A program made the position numbers and the translations under genes. Source: Pseudoteredinibacter isoporae_A (GTDB taxonomy: Bacteria; Pseudomonadota; Gammaproteobacteria; Pseudomonadales; Cellvibrionaceae). Taken from it: a DNA stretch of 64,000 nt. The stretch spans positions 124,001 to 188,000 of the forward strand of contig NZ_BAABWJ010000009.1 of the NCBI RefSeq assembly GCF_040372805.1. The letters run 5' to 3'. Below are positions 1 through 7,561 of the stretch, in pieces. Positions within the stretch are counted from its first letter, which is position 1. Each line of letters starts with the position of its first letter. The notes below the pieces were generated by a model. It saw only the letters and a list, made by a program, of their open reading frames with translations, did not search any database and was not told the DNA's origin.

Positions 1-599
1 TGGATAAAACCCGGGTACTCACCACAGGAGAAGCGGCTAAGTATTGCGGAGTGAATTTTAGAACCGTCATTCGTTGGATTGAACGTGGCAGGCTCAGCGC
101 CTATAAACTGCCGGGGCGTGGGGATCATCGCATCAAGGTGGAGGATTTTATCCGCTTTTTGGAAAGCAATGAGATGCCTGTTCCAGATGAACTGTGCCCG
201 CAGGCGTCGGCGAGCAAAGTGCTTATTGTTGAAGATCAGTCGGAAATGGCCTCGGCAATGAGGCGGGTGTTGCGCCGTGCCGGGTACGATGTTGAGGTGG
301 CAGCGGATGGTTTTGCGGCGGGGTTGATGTTGGCTCAACATCAACCTACGGTGATGACCCTGGATATTAAAATGCCTGGCATGGACGGGTATGAAGTGCT
401 GAGAACCATGCGTGAGCAAGCGGTTTACAATAACGTCAAAGTATTGGTGGTTTCCGCTGAAACCCCGGCTGGTATGCAAAAAGCACTTGAGTTTGGCGCG
501 AACGATGTTTTGTCCAAACCCTTCGACAACGATGAGCTTTTAGACAAAGTCGAGGCCCTGATGGGAACGGTATCTGATGTACGTATTGCCACAGCTTGA
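1..599 (+). CDS. Response regulator with excisionase-type HTH N-terminus (5' partial by one base)
   Basis: The frame is open from base 3, and TG at 1-2 would complete an ATG whose A lies just outside the window. The GTG at 51 is therefore an internal codon, and the full protein would have 199 residues. Residues 1-60 resemble a MerR/excisionase-type helix-turn-helix (GEAAKYCGV, then a wing with GRGDHRI). Residues from about 72 form a receiver domain: acidic pocket in IVEDQSEM, phosphoacceptor Asp122 in LDIKMPGMDG, and the conserved Lys in LSKPF. Having the DNA-binding part before the receiver reverses the usual OmpR/NarL order. It presumably binds DNA in a phosphorylation-dependent way. The partner kinase and targets cannot be seen. 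It ends 107 bases before galE and is probably transcribed separately. Confidence 0.85.
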   Translation, partial: DKTRVLTTGEAAKYCGVNFRTVIRWIERGRLSAYKLPGRGDHRIKVEDFIRFLESNEMPVPDELCPQASASKVLIVEDQSEMASAMRRVLRRAGYDVEVAADGFAAGLMLAQHQPTVMTLDIKMPGMDGYEVLRTMREQAVYNNVKVLVVSAETPAGMQKALEFGANDVLSKPFDNDELLDKVEALMGTVSDVRIATA

Positions 600-706
600 G
601 TGTTCCTTTTGAGTGGATGTCGTTTTACTGTTCAAGTGAATGGTGGATATTTGCAGGCCTGTGTTCTGTGCCATAATGCGATCTGATTATTGTTTTGGGG
701 GCAGGC

Positions 707-1723
707 GTGGATATTCTGGTAACTGGCGGTGCGGGTTATATTGGCAGTCACACCGTTATTGAATTAGTTGCAGCGGGTTTTAATCCAGTTGTTGCAGACA
801 ATCTCAGTAATAGTAAGGCGGAATCTCTGCGCCGGGTTGCTGAACTTTGTGGGCAGGATATTACGTTTTACCAAGCCGATATTCAGGATGCGGCAGTTCT
901 CGCCGACATCTTTTCCAAACATGACTTTTCCGCGGTGATTCACTTTGCCGGTTTAAAAGCGGTTGGCGAATCCTGTGAGCGGCCACTGAATTATTATCAG
1001 ACCAATGTCGCTGGCACCATGAGTTTACTTGAGCTGATGGCCGAGAATCGCGTACACAATTTTATTTTCAGTTCTTCTGCAACAGTATACGGCGATCCGG
1101 ATGTGGTGCCCATTCCCGAGTCGGCTTTGACGCGCACGACAAATCCCTATGGTGCCAGCAAGTTGATGGTGGAAGATATTTGTCGGGATTTGTGCCGTGC
1201 GCCGAACAATCCATTCAAGATTTCTTTATTGCGTTACTTCAACCCCATTGGCGCGCACCCCTCCGGGAGAATTGGAGAAGATCCGAACGGGATTCCCAAT
1301 AATTTACTGCCGTATATTTCTCAGGTGGCGGTCGGTAAATTGCCTCGCCTGCAGGTATTTGGAGACGACTACCCTACTGTTGATGGCACGGGAGTGCGCG
1401 ATTACATCCATGTCCTCGATCTGGCTAAGGGACACGTGGCGGCTTTGCAATATCTCTTAAACAAACCGGCCAACTGTTATACCTTCAATTTGGGAACCGG
1501 GCAGGGTTACTCGGTATTAGACGTGGTCAATGCCTTCACACAAGCCAGCGGTAAGGCGGTCCCCTATGACATTGCTCCGCGTCGCTCAGGCGATATTGCA
1601 GCCTGTTATGCAGATGCCGATTTGGCAAAGCGGGAATTGGGCTGGGAAGCTGAGCACTCGATTGAACAGATGGTCAGTGACGCTTGGCGCTGGCAGTCCG
1701 CGAACCCAAATGGCTATGAATAG
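707..1723 (+). CDS. galE: UDP-glucose 4-epimerase
   Basis: Extended short-chain dehydrogenase that interconverts UDP-glucose and UDP-galactose with bound NAD, feeding surface polysaccharide or Leloir metabolism in the cytoplasm. The N-terminal Rossmann motif GGAGYIGSH, the catalytic Tyr/Lys pair in YGASK and RYFNPIGAH are all present. I start at GTG 707, giving 338 residues and an N-terminus of the usual MDILVTGG form, with GGGGG at 697-701 as ribosome-binding site. A TTG at 695 in the same frame has no such site. It is followed by ugd 132 bases downstream, so UDP-glucose branches here toward UDP-galactose and UDP-glucuronate. Confidence 0.95.
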   Translation: MDILVTGGAGYIGSHTVIELVAAGFNPVVADNLSNSKAESLRRVAELCGQDITFYQADIQDAAVLADIFSKHDFSAVIHFAGLKAVGESCERPLNYYQTNVAGTMSLLELMAENRVHNFIFSSSATVYGDPDVVPIPESALTRTTNPYGASKLMVEDICRDLCRAPNNPFKISLLRYFNPIGAHPSGRIGEDPNGIPNNLLPYISQVAVGKLPRLQVFGDDYPTVDGTGVRDYIHVLDLAKGHVAALQYLLNKPANCYTFNLGTGQGYSVLDVVNAFTQASGKAVPYDIAPRRSGDIAACYADADLAKRELGWEAEHSIEQMVSDAWRWQSANPNGYE

Positions 1724-1855
1724 CTCCGCACTGTAAAAAAATCGTCGTAATTCTGCCATTTGCTTGTCAAGAAAACGCAAACAATCTGACACAGCCCCGG
1801 CGCACACTGGCGCTATCAATGATTTGCTGAAAGGCATGCATCAGGGGTGGTGTCG

Positions 1856-3223
1856 ATGAAGATTACGGTATTTGGAAGTGGCTATGTTGGTCTGGTGAGC
1901 AGTGCCTGCTTGTCCCAGGCTGGGCATGATGTCTTGTGCATGGACATTGATCAGGCGCGAGTTGCGGACCTTTCCAAAGGTGTTAATCCAATTTACGAGC
2001 CCGGTTTGGACGAATTGCTTAAAAGCGGTTTGGCCGATGGCAGCCTTACATTTACTCACTGCACAAAAGACGCGGTCGAACATGGCGATGTTTTGTTTAT
2101 TGCCGTAGGAACCCCGCCTGAGGAAGACGGTTCAGCCGATGTACGACATGTCATCAATGTTGCTCGTGGCATTGGTCGTTATCTGAGCAGAGAAAGCATC
2201 ATCGTCAATAAGTCCACGGTGCCGGTCGGGACTGCTGAACAGGTCCAGTCCGCTATTTCTGAAGAATTGGCTTTCAGAGATATTCGCGTGAATTTCGATG
2301 TGGTATCCAATCCTGAATTTTTGAAGGAAGGGGCGGCCATCGAAGATTTTATGAAGCCGGATCGCATTGTGATCGGTACCCACCAGGAAAGCAGCGCAGA
2401 GATCATGCGTCGGCTTTACAGTGCCTTCAATCGTAATCATGATCGAGTGATGGTTATGGCTACACGCTCGGCGGAGCTTACCAAATACGCCGCCAATGCG
2501 ATGTTGGCAACCAAGATCAGTTTTATGAATGAAATGGCGGGCATTGCTGAGCGTGTGGGTGCCGACATTGAGCAGGTACGTCAGGGTATCGGTTCAGATC
2601 CCCGAATTGGCTATCATTTCATTTACCCGGGTTGTGGTTATGGCGGTTCTTGTTTTCCAAAAGACGTAAAAGCACTGGCGGCAACCGCTCAGCAGTATGG
2701 GCAGCGTTCCAGCTTGTTAAATGCCGTTGAAGCGATTAATCAGCACCAGAAGCAATGGATGTTTCAACGTTTGAGCGAGCATTTTGACGGGGAGCTTGCT
2801 GGCAAAACTATTGCGCTGTGGGGGTTGGCGTTCAAACCTCGCACCGACGATATGCGAGAAGCACCGGCGCTGGACCTGATGGCGTCTTTGTTTGCTGCCG
2901 GGGCCAAGGTGCAGGCTTATGATCCCCAGGCCATGGATGAGTGTCAGCGTATATGGGGTGAGCGAGATGATTTACTGCTGTCAGGAACCAAGGAGATGGC
3001 ATTGAAAAATGCGGATGCTCTGGTGATTTGTACAGAGTGGAAAAACTTTTGGTCGCCCAACTTTGCCCAGCTTAAACACTTGTTAAATGAAGCTCTGATT
3101 GTTGATGGTCGGAACTTATACGATCCTGCGTCAATGGCGGAAGAGGGGTTTCATTATTACTCGGTTGGGCGCCCCATTGTTGAGCCTCAGCGTATCGCCC
3201 CGGTGTTGTCTGTGGCCAGCTGA
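1856..3223 (+). CDS. ugd: UDP-glucose 6-dehydrogenase
   Basis: Oxidises UDP-glucose to UDP-glucuronate in two NAD-dependent steps, supplying acidic sugars for exopolysaccharide or LPS. The 455-residue protein has the N-terminal NAD motif FGSGYVGLV, the NPEFLKEG loop, and the catalytic cysteine in GCGYGGSCFPKD, followed by the C-terminal UDP-binding domain. Two GTG codons at 1847 and 1850 precede it in frame. I chose ATG 1856 because AGGGG at 1842-1846 lies at a normal distance and the family starts with MKITVFGSGYVG. Its length is typical of the bacterial family. It is probably functionally linked with galE upstream. Confidence 0.95.
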   Translation: MKITVFGSGYVGLVSSACLSQAGHDVLCMDIDQARVADLSKGVNPIYEPGLDELLKSGLADGSLTFTHCTKDAVEHGDVLFIAVGTPPEEDGSADVRHVINVARGIGRYLSRESIIVNKSTVPVGTAEQVQSAISEELAFRDIRVNFDVVSNPEFLKEGAAIEDFMKPDRIVIGTHQESSAEIMRRLYSAFNRNHDRVMVMATRSAELTKYAANAMLATKISFMNEMAGIAERVGADIEQVRQGIGSDPRIGYHFIYPGCGYGGSCFPKDVKALAATAQQYGQRSSLLNAVEAINQHQKQWMFQRLSEHFDGELAGKTIALWGLAFKPRTDDMREAPALDLMASLFAAGAKVQAYDPQAMDECQRIWGERDDLLLSGTKEMALKNADALVICTEWKNFWSPNFAQLKHLLNEALIVDGRNLYDPASMAEEGFHYYSVGRPIVEPQRIAPVLSVAS

Positions 3224-3238
3224 TTCTTCAACGCTGTT

Positions 3239-4051
3239 TTAGTCACAAGCGCAACTGTATAGGGTTTGATCTTCCAGGCACATGATGGTCAGGTGACCAC
3301 CCCATACGCAACCGGTGTCGAGTGCAAATACGTTCGCGGCATCGGCGTGCCCTTGCAAGGCTGCCCAATGACCAAAAATAATGCGATTTTCTCGGGTCTT
3401 GCGTTGTTTGATCTTATACCAGGGTTTAAATCCTTTGGGGGCCGAATCGGGCCCAGACTTCGCTTGAAACTCCAATTGCCCATCGGCATCGCAAAAGCGC
3501 ATGCGGGTAAAATAATTGGTGATGATGCGAAGTCGATCCTGACCTTTCAGGTTTTTGCTCCAGACTCTGGGCTCACTGCCAAACATGTGCAGTAAAAAGT
3601 CCTGATAGCGTTGTTCGTCCTGTAAAACAGTTTCAACTTCAGCTGCGCGCCGCAGGGCTTTTTTAATCGTCCACTGAGGAGGAATGCCTGCGTGCACCAT
3701 TGTGTACCCTAACGATTCATCGTGATGGACCAGCTTCTGTTGACGCAGCCAGTGACACAGTTCTTCACAGTCTGGGGCGCGGATGATGTCTTCGAGAGTA
3801 TCGCCGTCACGCATTGGCTGGAATCCCTCGGCGACAGCGAGGAAACTCAAATCATGATTGCCCAGAACCACCTCAGCTGTGTCACCCAAGTCACGAATAA
3901 ATCGAAGTGTTTCCAGCGACCTTGGCCCGCGATTGATCAAATCGCCCGCGACCCAGAGTTTGTCGGTCGTCGGGTCGAAATCGATTTGTTCAAGCAAATG
4001 AAGCAGAGGTTCGAGACAGCCTTGAATATCCCCAACGGCGTATGTGGCCAT
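3239..4051 (-). CDS. apaH: Bis(5'-nucleosyl)-tetraphosphatase, symmetrical
   Basis: Metallophosphatase that cleaves Ap4A into two ADP; it also removes Np4 caps from RNA in E. coli. The calcineurin-type motifs are clear: GDIQGC near the start, GDLINRGP, GNHD and later a histidine in MVHAGIPPQW. The frame stays open upstream, but MATYAVGDIQ at 4051 is the family start, preceded by TGAGG on the coding strand, giving 270 residues. It is the last gene of a leftward run, 7 bases after apaG, in the conserved surA-pdxA-rsmA-apaG-apaH order. Its stop lies 15 bases from the convergent ugd stop. Confidence 0.96.
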   Translation of the reverse strand: MATYAVGDIQGCLEPLLHLLEQIDFDPTTDKLWVAGDLINRGPRSLETLRFIRDLGDTAEVVLGNHDLSFLAVAEGFQPMRDGDTLEDIIRAPDCEELCHWLRQQKLVHHDESLGYTMVHAGIPPQWTIKKALRRAAEVETVLQDEQRYQDFLLHMFGSEPRVWSKNLKGQDRLRIITNYFTRMRFCDADGQLEFQAKSGPDSAPKGFKPWYKIKQRKTRENRIIFGHWAALQGHADAANVFALDTGCVWGGHLTIMCLEDQTLYSCACD

Positions 4052-4058
4052 AGTTGCC

Positions 4059-4427
4059 TCAGTGCAATGCGTTGGGAGGAAGTAAAGCGAAAGTCTCGAT
4101 GGCAGCCTCAAATTGTGAGCCGTCATCGCGCTTCATGGTATAGCTGCCTTCCATGGTGCCGGTTGGCGTTTCAATAATCACTCCGCTGCTGTAGCTGAAT
4201 GATTCACCGGGCTCAAGGCGAGGCTGCTCACCAACGACCCCAAGGCCCCGCACTTCTTGAAGTTGCTCGTTTTCATCCAGGATTCTCCAGTGACGGCTGA
4301 TCAGTTGGGCCGCCTGCTGGCCATTATTGGTGATGCGAATGGTGTAGGCGTAAACGTAACGAGGCTCTTCCGGTTTGGATTGCTCTTCGATGTATTGGGG
4401 CTTGGTTTGAATATCGATATCCGTCAT
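4059..4427 (-). CDS. apaG: ApaG family protein
   Basis: Small beta-sandwich (fibronectin type III-like) protein of 122 residues, the usual ApaG length. Family features are YVYAYTIRITN, the HWRI strand, the conserved GLGVVGEQP and PGESFSYSSG segment, and GTMEGSYTM near the C-terminus. ApaG has been linked to cobalt and magnesium phenotypes and its fold to protein-protein contacts, but its biochemical role is not settled. It sits 3 bases after rsmA and 7 before apaH, so the three genes are surely co-transcribed. Confidence 0.95.
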   Translation of the reverse strand: MTDIDIQTKPQYIEEQSKPEEPRYVYAYTIRITNNGQQAAQLISRHWRILDENEQLQEVRGLGVVGEQPRLEPGESFSYSSGVIIETPTGTMEGSYTMKRDDGSQFEAAIETFALLPPNALH

Positions 4428-4430
4428 GGC

Positions 4431-5237
4431 TTATACCTTCACACCCAATGCCAGGAGCTCATCACTCAGAGCAACAAATTCTGCGACGCTGAGGTTTTCT
4501 GCGCGCAAAGTAATATCGGTGCTCAGTGCATCAAGTTGCTCGGCATTCGCCAATTGCTTTAAACCGTTGCGTAAGGTTTTACGACGTTGCTGAAAGGCGA
4601 CATTCACAACGCGTTCCAGTAATTTCACATCTTTTGCCGGGTGCGGAAGTGCTTTATATGGATTCAGGCGGACAATGGCGGAATCAACTTTGGGCTTGGG
4701 TTGGAAGCACTCTGGTGGTACCAGAAATAAATTTTCAACCTGACAATAGTACTGCACCATAATGCCCAAGCGACCGTAGGATTTCTGTCCCGGTTCGGCG
4801 GCCATGCGCTCTACCACTTCTTTTTGCAGCATAAAGTGCATATCTTTCACTTTGCCGTGATAGCTTAGTAAGTGAAAAATCAGTGGCGTTGAAATGTTGT
4901 AGGGCAGGTTACCAACGATTCTCAATGCCGGTTCGTCATGCGGAACCAGACTGGAAAAATCGAATTTCAGTGCGTCCGCCTGATGAATTTTGAAATCCTG
5001 ATATATGGCAAACTGGGCCAGGAGAATGGGAATTAAATCACGGTCCAGTTCAACTACATTGAGCTTTGGGCAGGCTTCCAGAAGCAGTGCCGTGATGGCG
5101 CCTTTACCCGGTCCGATCTCAACGAGGTTGTCGTTGCTCTGTGGGGCAATTGAGCTCACAATTCTTTGAATAATGCCCGGGTCACTCAAAAAGTTCTGAC
5201 CAAAGCGCTTACGGGCTTTATGGGAAAATGAATCCAC
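4431..5237 (-). CDS. rsmA: 16S rRNA (A1518/A1519) dimethyltransferase
   Basis: KsgA-type SAM-dependent enzyme that dimethylates two adjacent adenines in the 3' hairpin of 16S rRNA late in small-subunit assembly. The 268 residues include the N-terminal RFGQNFLSD, the SAM-binding VEIGPGKGAITA, the catalytic NLPYNIST motif and the C-terminal domain with FQQRRKTLRN. It lies in the leftward run, 22 bases after pdxA and 3 before apaG, the usual arrangement. Confidence 0.97.
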   Translation of the reverse strand: MDSFSHKARKRFGQNFLSDPGIIQRIVSSIAPQSNDNLVEIGPGKGAITALLLEACPKLNVVELDRDLIPILLAQFAIYQDFKIHQADALKFDFSSLVPHDEPALRIVGNLPYNISTPLIFHLLSYHGKVKDMHFMLQKEVVERMAAEPGQKSYGRLGIMVQYYCQVENLFLVPPECFQPKPKVDSAIVRLNPYKALPHPAKDVKLLERVVNVAFQQRRKTLRNGLKQLANAEQLDALSTDITLRAENLSVAEFVALSDELLALGVKV

Positions 5238-5259
5238 GTTTGTCTCGCGTTATATGGGG

Positions 5260-6240
5260 TTACACTCTTGCCTGACTCATTTGGCAAGCGTAGTCGATGG
5301 CGGTTGCTAAACTGCCGATATCGGCTTGGCCGCTGGCGGCCAGATCGAGAGCCGTACCGTGATCGACGGAAGTGCGAATAATCGGTAGGCCCAGGGTAAT
5401 ATTAGCGGCGCGCCCAAAACCCTTGAATTTTAACACAGGCAGGCCCTGGTCGTGATACATGGCAAGTACGGCGTCAGCTTTATCCAGATACTTGGGGGTG
5501 AAAAGGGTGTCTGCCGGCAATGGGCCGACCAGTTCGGCATCGTTTGCATCAATACTTTCCATCACAGGTTCGATGATGTCGATTTCCTCGCGCCCCATAT
5601 GACCCCCTTCACCGGCGTGAGGATTTAATCCGCAGACTAAAATTCTGGGGCGGGTGATGCCAAAATCGTTTTTCAGATCGTGAATGAGAATATTCAGAAC
5701 CTGAGTCAGACTCTCGGCTTGAATCGCTTGTGCCACATCTTTTAAGGGCAGGTGGGTGGTTGCCAAGGCAACTCGCAGGCCATCGGTGGCAAGCATCATC
5801 ACGACTTTATCGACGGCGCAACGAGTTTGTAGATATTCAGTGTGGCCGCTGAAAGGAATACCGGCATCATTGATAATGCCTTTGTGAACAGGACCGGTCA
5901 CCATGGCATCGAAGTGGCCCTGGCGGCAGCCATCAATGGCGCTGTCGAGGCAGGCCAGCACATAAGGAGCATTCTCTTTATGGAGCACGCCAGGCTCAGA
6001 GGAATGGCAGTTATGTGGGAGGTAAAAAAGCTGCCCAGCCTGATTGGCGGCTGCATGGGTGTTGGGATCAAATGGCGTCAGAGTAAGGGGCAAGCCCAAG
6101 GTGTTTGCCCGGGCTTTCAACAATTCTGGACAGGCGATGGCAATCAATTGTTGGTGCTGGGCGTGCTGGATGTGTGCCAGCAGAAGATCCGGGCCGATGC
6201 CCGCAGGCTCGCCCGGAGTGATTGCAATACGCTTGATCAT
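5260..6240 (-). CDS. pdxA: 4-hydroxythreonine-4-phosphate dehydrogenase
   Basis: NAD-dependent enzyme of the DXP-dependent pyridoxal phosphate pathway. It oxidises 4-phosphohydroxy-L-threonine, and the product decarboxylates to the PdxJ substrate. The 326 residues begin with the signature ITPGEPAGIGPDL. Metal-binding histidines are visible in GPVHKG, NPHAGEGG and AMYHDQGLPVLKF. The gene lies 9 bases after surA and 22 before rsmA in the same leftward run. Confidence 0.97.
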   Translation of the reverse strand: MIKRIAITPGEPAGIGPDLLLAHIQHAQHQQLIAIACPELLKARANTLGLPLTLTPFDPNTHAAANQAGQLFYLPHNCHSSEPGVLHKENAPYVLACLDSAIDGCRQGHFDAMVTGPVHKGIINDAGIPFSGHTEYLQTRCAVDKVVMMLATDGLRVALATTHLPLKDVAQAIQAESLTQVLNILIHDLKNDFGITRPRILVCGLNPHAGEGGHMGREEIDIIEPVMESIDANDAELVGPLPADTLFTPKYLDKADAVLAMYHDQGLPVLKFKGFGRAANITLGLPIIRTSVDHGTALDLAASGQADIGSLATAIDYACQMSQARV

Positions 6241-6249
6241 AGCGGGCGA

Positions 6250-7557
6250 TTAGTTGCCTGCGATTTTGCTTAGCTTGATTTCAACATAGGCTTCATCGCG
6301 GATTTCCTGAAGCCAGTTTGGCAGCTCTTCTTCGAAGCGACGCTTGCCAATAATGTTGGCAGCCTGGTTACGAATCACGGTATCGGTGAAGTCCTGCTGA
6401 CGGCGTTCATCCACTTTCAGAATGTGCCAGCCAAACTGACTGCGGAACGGTTCGGAAATAGCGCCGACTTCGGTCGCTTTCATGGTGGCCTCAAATTCAG
6501 GTACAAATTGCCCAGGTGTGGACCAGCCCAAGTCACCACCGCTCAACATGGAGCCGATGTCTTCCGAATGGTTCTTGGCCAGCTCGGCGAAATCGGCGCC
6601 GCCTTGCAGCTCTTCACGGATATGGGAAATCTTTTCAAAGGCTTCGTTGTCACTGAGGATGGTTGAAGGCTTCACCAGAATGTGGCGCACTTTGGCTTGC
6701 TCCACAATGGTTTCTTCACCACCACGCTGATCGTACAGTTTCAGAATATGGAAACCGGCATCACTGCGAATCGGGGAGCTGACATCGCCCTTAGCCATAT
6801 TGGGAACGGCTTCGGCGAGCAGGCTGGGCAGTTGGGAGGTTTTGCGCCAGCCCAAGTCACCACCTTGCAGTGCCATTTGGCCATTTGAGTTGGCGATGGC
6901 CAGTTCTCGGAAATTGGCACCGTTGCTCAGTTGTTCGTATAAATCATTGGCTTTGGCTTTGGCGTCATCGACAGTCTCTTCGTCGGCGCCAGCGCTTAAG
7001 CTGATCAGGATATGGCCCAGTTGATAGTCGGGAGAAACCCAAAACTGACCTTCCTGGGATTCCAGGAAGTTATCGATTTCCTGGTCACTGACATGGATGC
7101 GGCGATTCACGCTGCCTTTTTGTACGCGGTTGATGATCATCTCTTTGCGCAGGCGATCTTTGAACTGTGCCATGCTCATGCCGTCGCTCCACAGCTGCTG
7201 CTGGAACTGTTCCATGGACAAGCCACCGCCGGCGGCCATGCGAGAGATGGCCTGGCTGATTTCCTGCTCGCTGATTTCAACACCGGCACGCTGACCCATC
7301 TGCAGTTGTAAACGTTCGCGAATCAAATGTTCCAGTACTTGGTCACGCAATACGGCCTCGGGAGGCAATTCAGTATTCTGAGCTTGCAAGCGTTTACTGA
7401 TCAAGGACAGTTGCTGTTGCAGCTCACTGGCCATAACTACATCGTTATCGACAATCGCGACGACTTTATCCAGAGCGATGGTTTGGGCAAAGGTGCTCAG
7501 GCTTAAGCTTAAGCTGAGACCGGCAATCAGTGATTTTATGGTTTTCTTACTGTTCAT
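6250..7557 (-). CDS. surA: Periplasmic chaperone / peptidyl-prolyl isomerase
   Basis: SurA escorts outer-membrane proteins, notably LptD, through the periplasm to the BAM complex. The 435-residue product has an N-terminal signal peptide ending near STFAQ, an N-terminal chaperone domain (VDNDVVMASEL), and two parvulin domains with the repeated signatures QLGHILI...GGDLGWR and VRHILVK...GGDLGWS. I use ATG 7557. A TTG at 7572 would overlap the end of lptD. The stop of lptD lies 4 bases upstream, so chaperone and client are translated from the same mRNA. Confidence 0.96.
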   Translation of the reverse strand: MNSKKTIKSLIAGLSLSLSLSTFAQTIALDKVVAIVDNDVVMASELQQQLSLISKRLQAQNTELPPEAVLRDQVLEHLIRERLQLQMGQRAGVEISEQEISQAISRMAAGGGLSMEQFQQQLWSDGMSMAQFKDRLRKEMIINRVQKGSVNRRIHVSDQEIDNFLESQEGQFWVSPDYQLGHILISLSAGADEETVDDAKAKANDLYEQLSNGANFRELAIANSNGQMALQGGDLGWRKTSQLPSLLAEAVPNMAKGDVSSPIRSDAGFHILKLYDQRGGEETIVEQAKVRHILVKPSTILSDNEAFEKISHIREELQGGADFAELAKNHSEDIGSMLSGGDLGWSTPGQFVPEFEATMKATEVGAISEPFRSQFGWHILKVDERRQQDFTDTVIRNQAANIIGKRRFEEELPNWLQEIRDEAYVEIKLSKIAGN

Positions 7558-7561
7558 ACTG

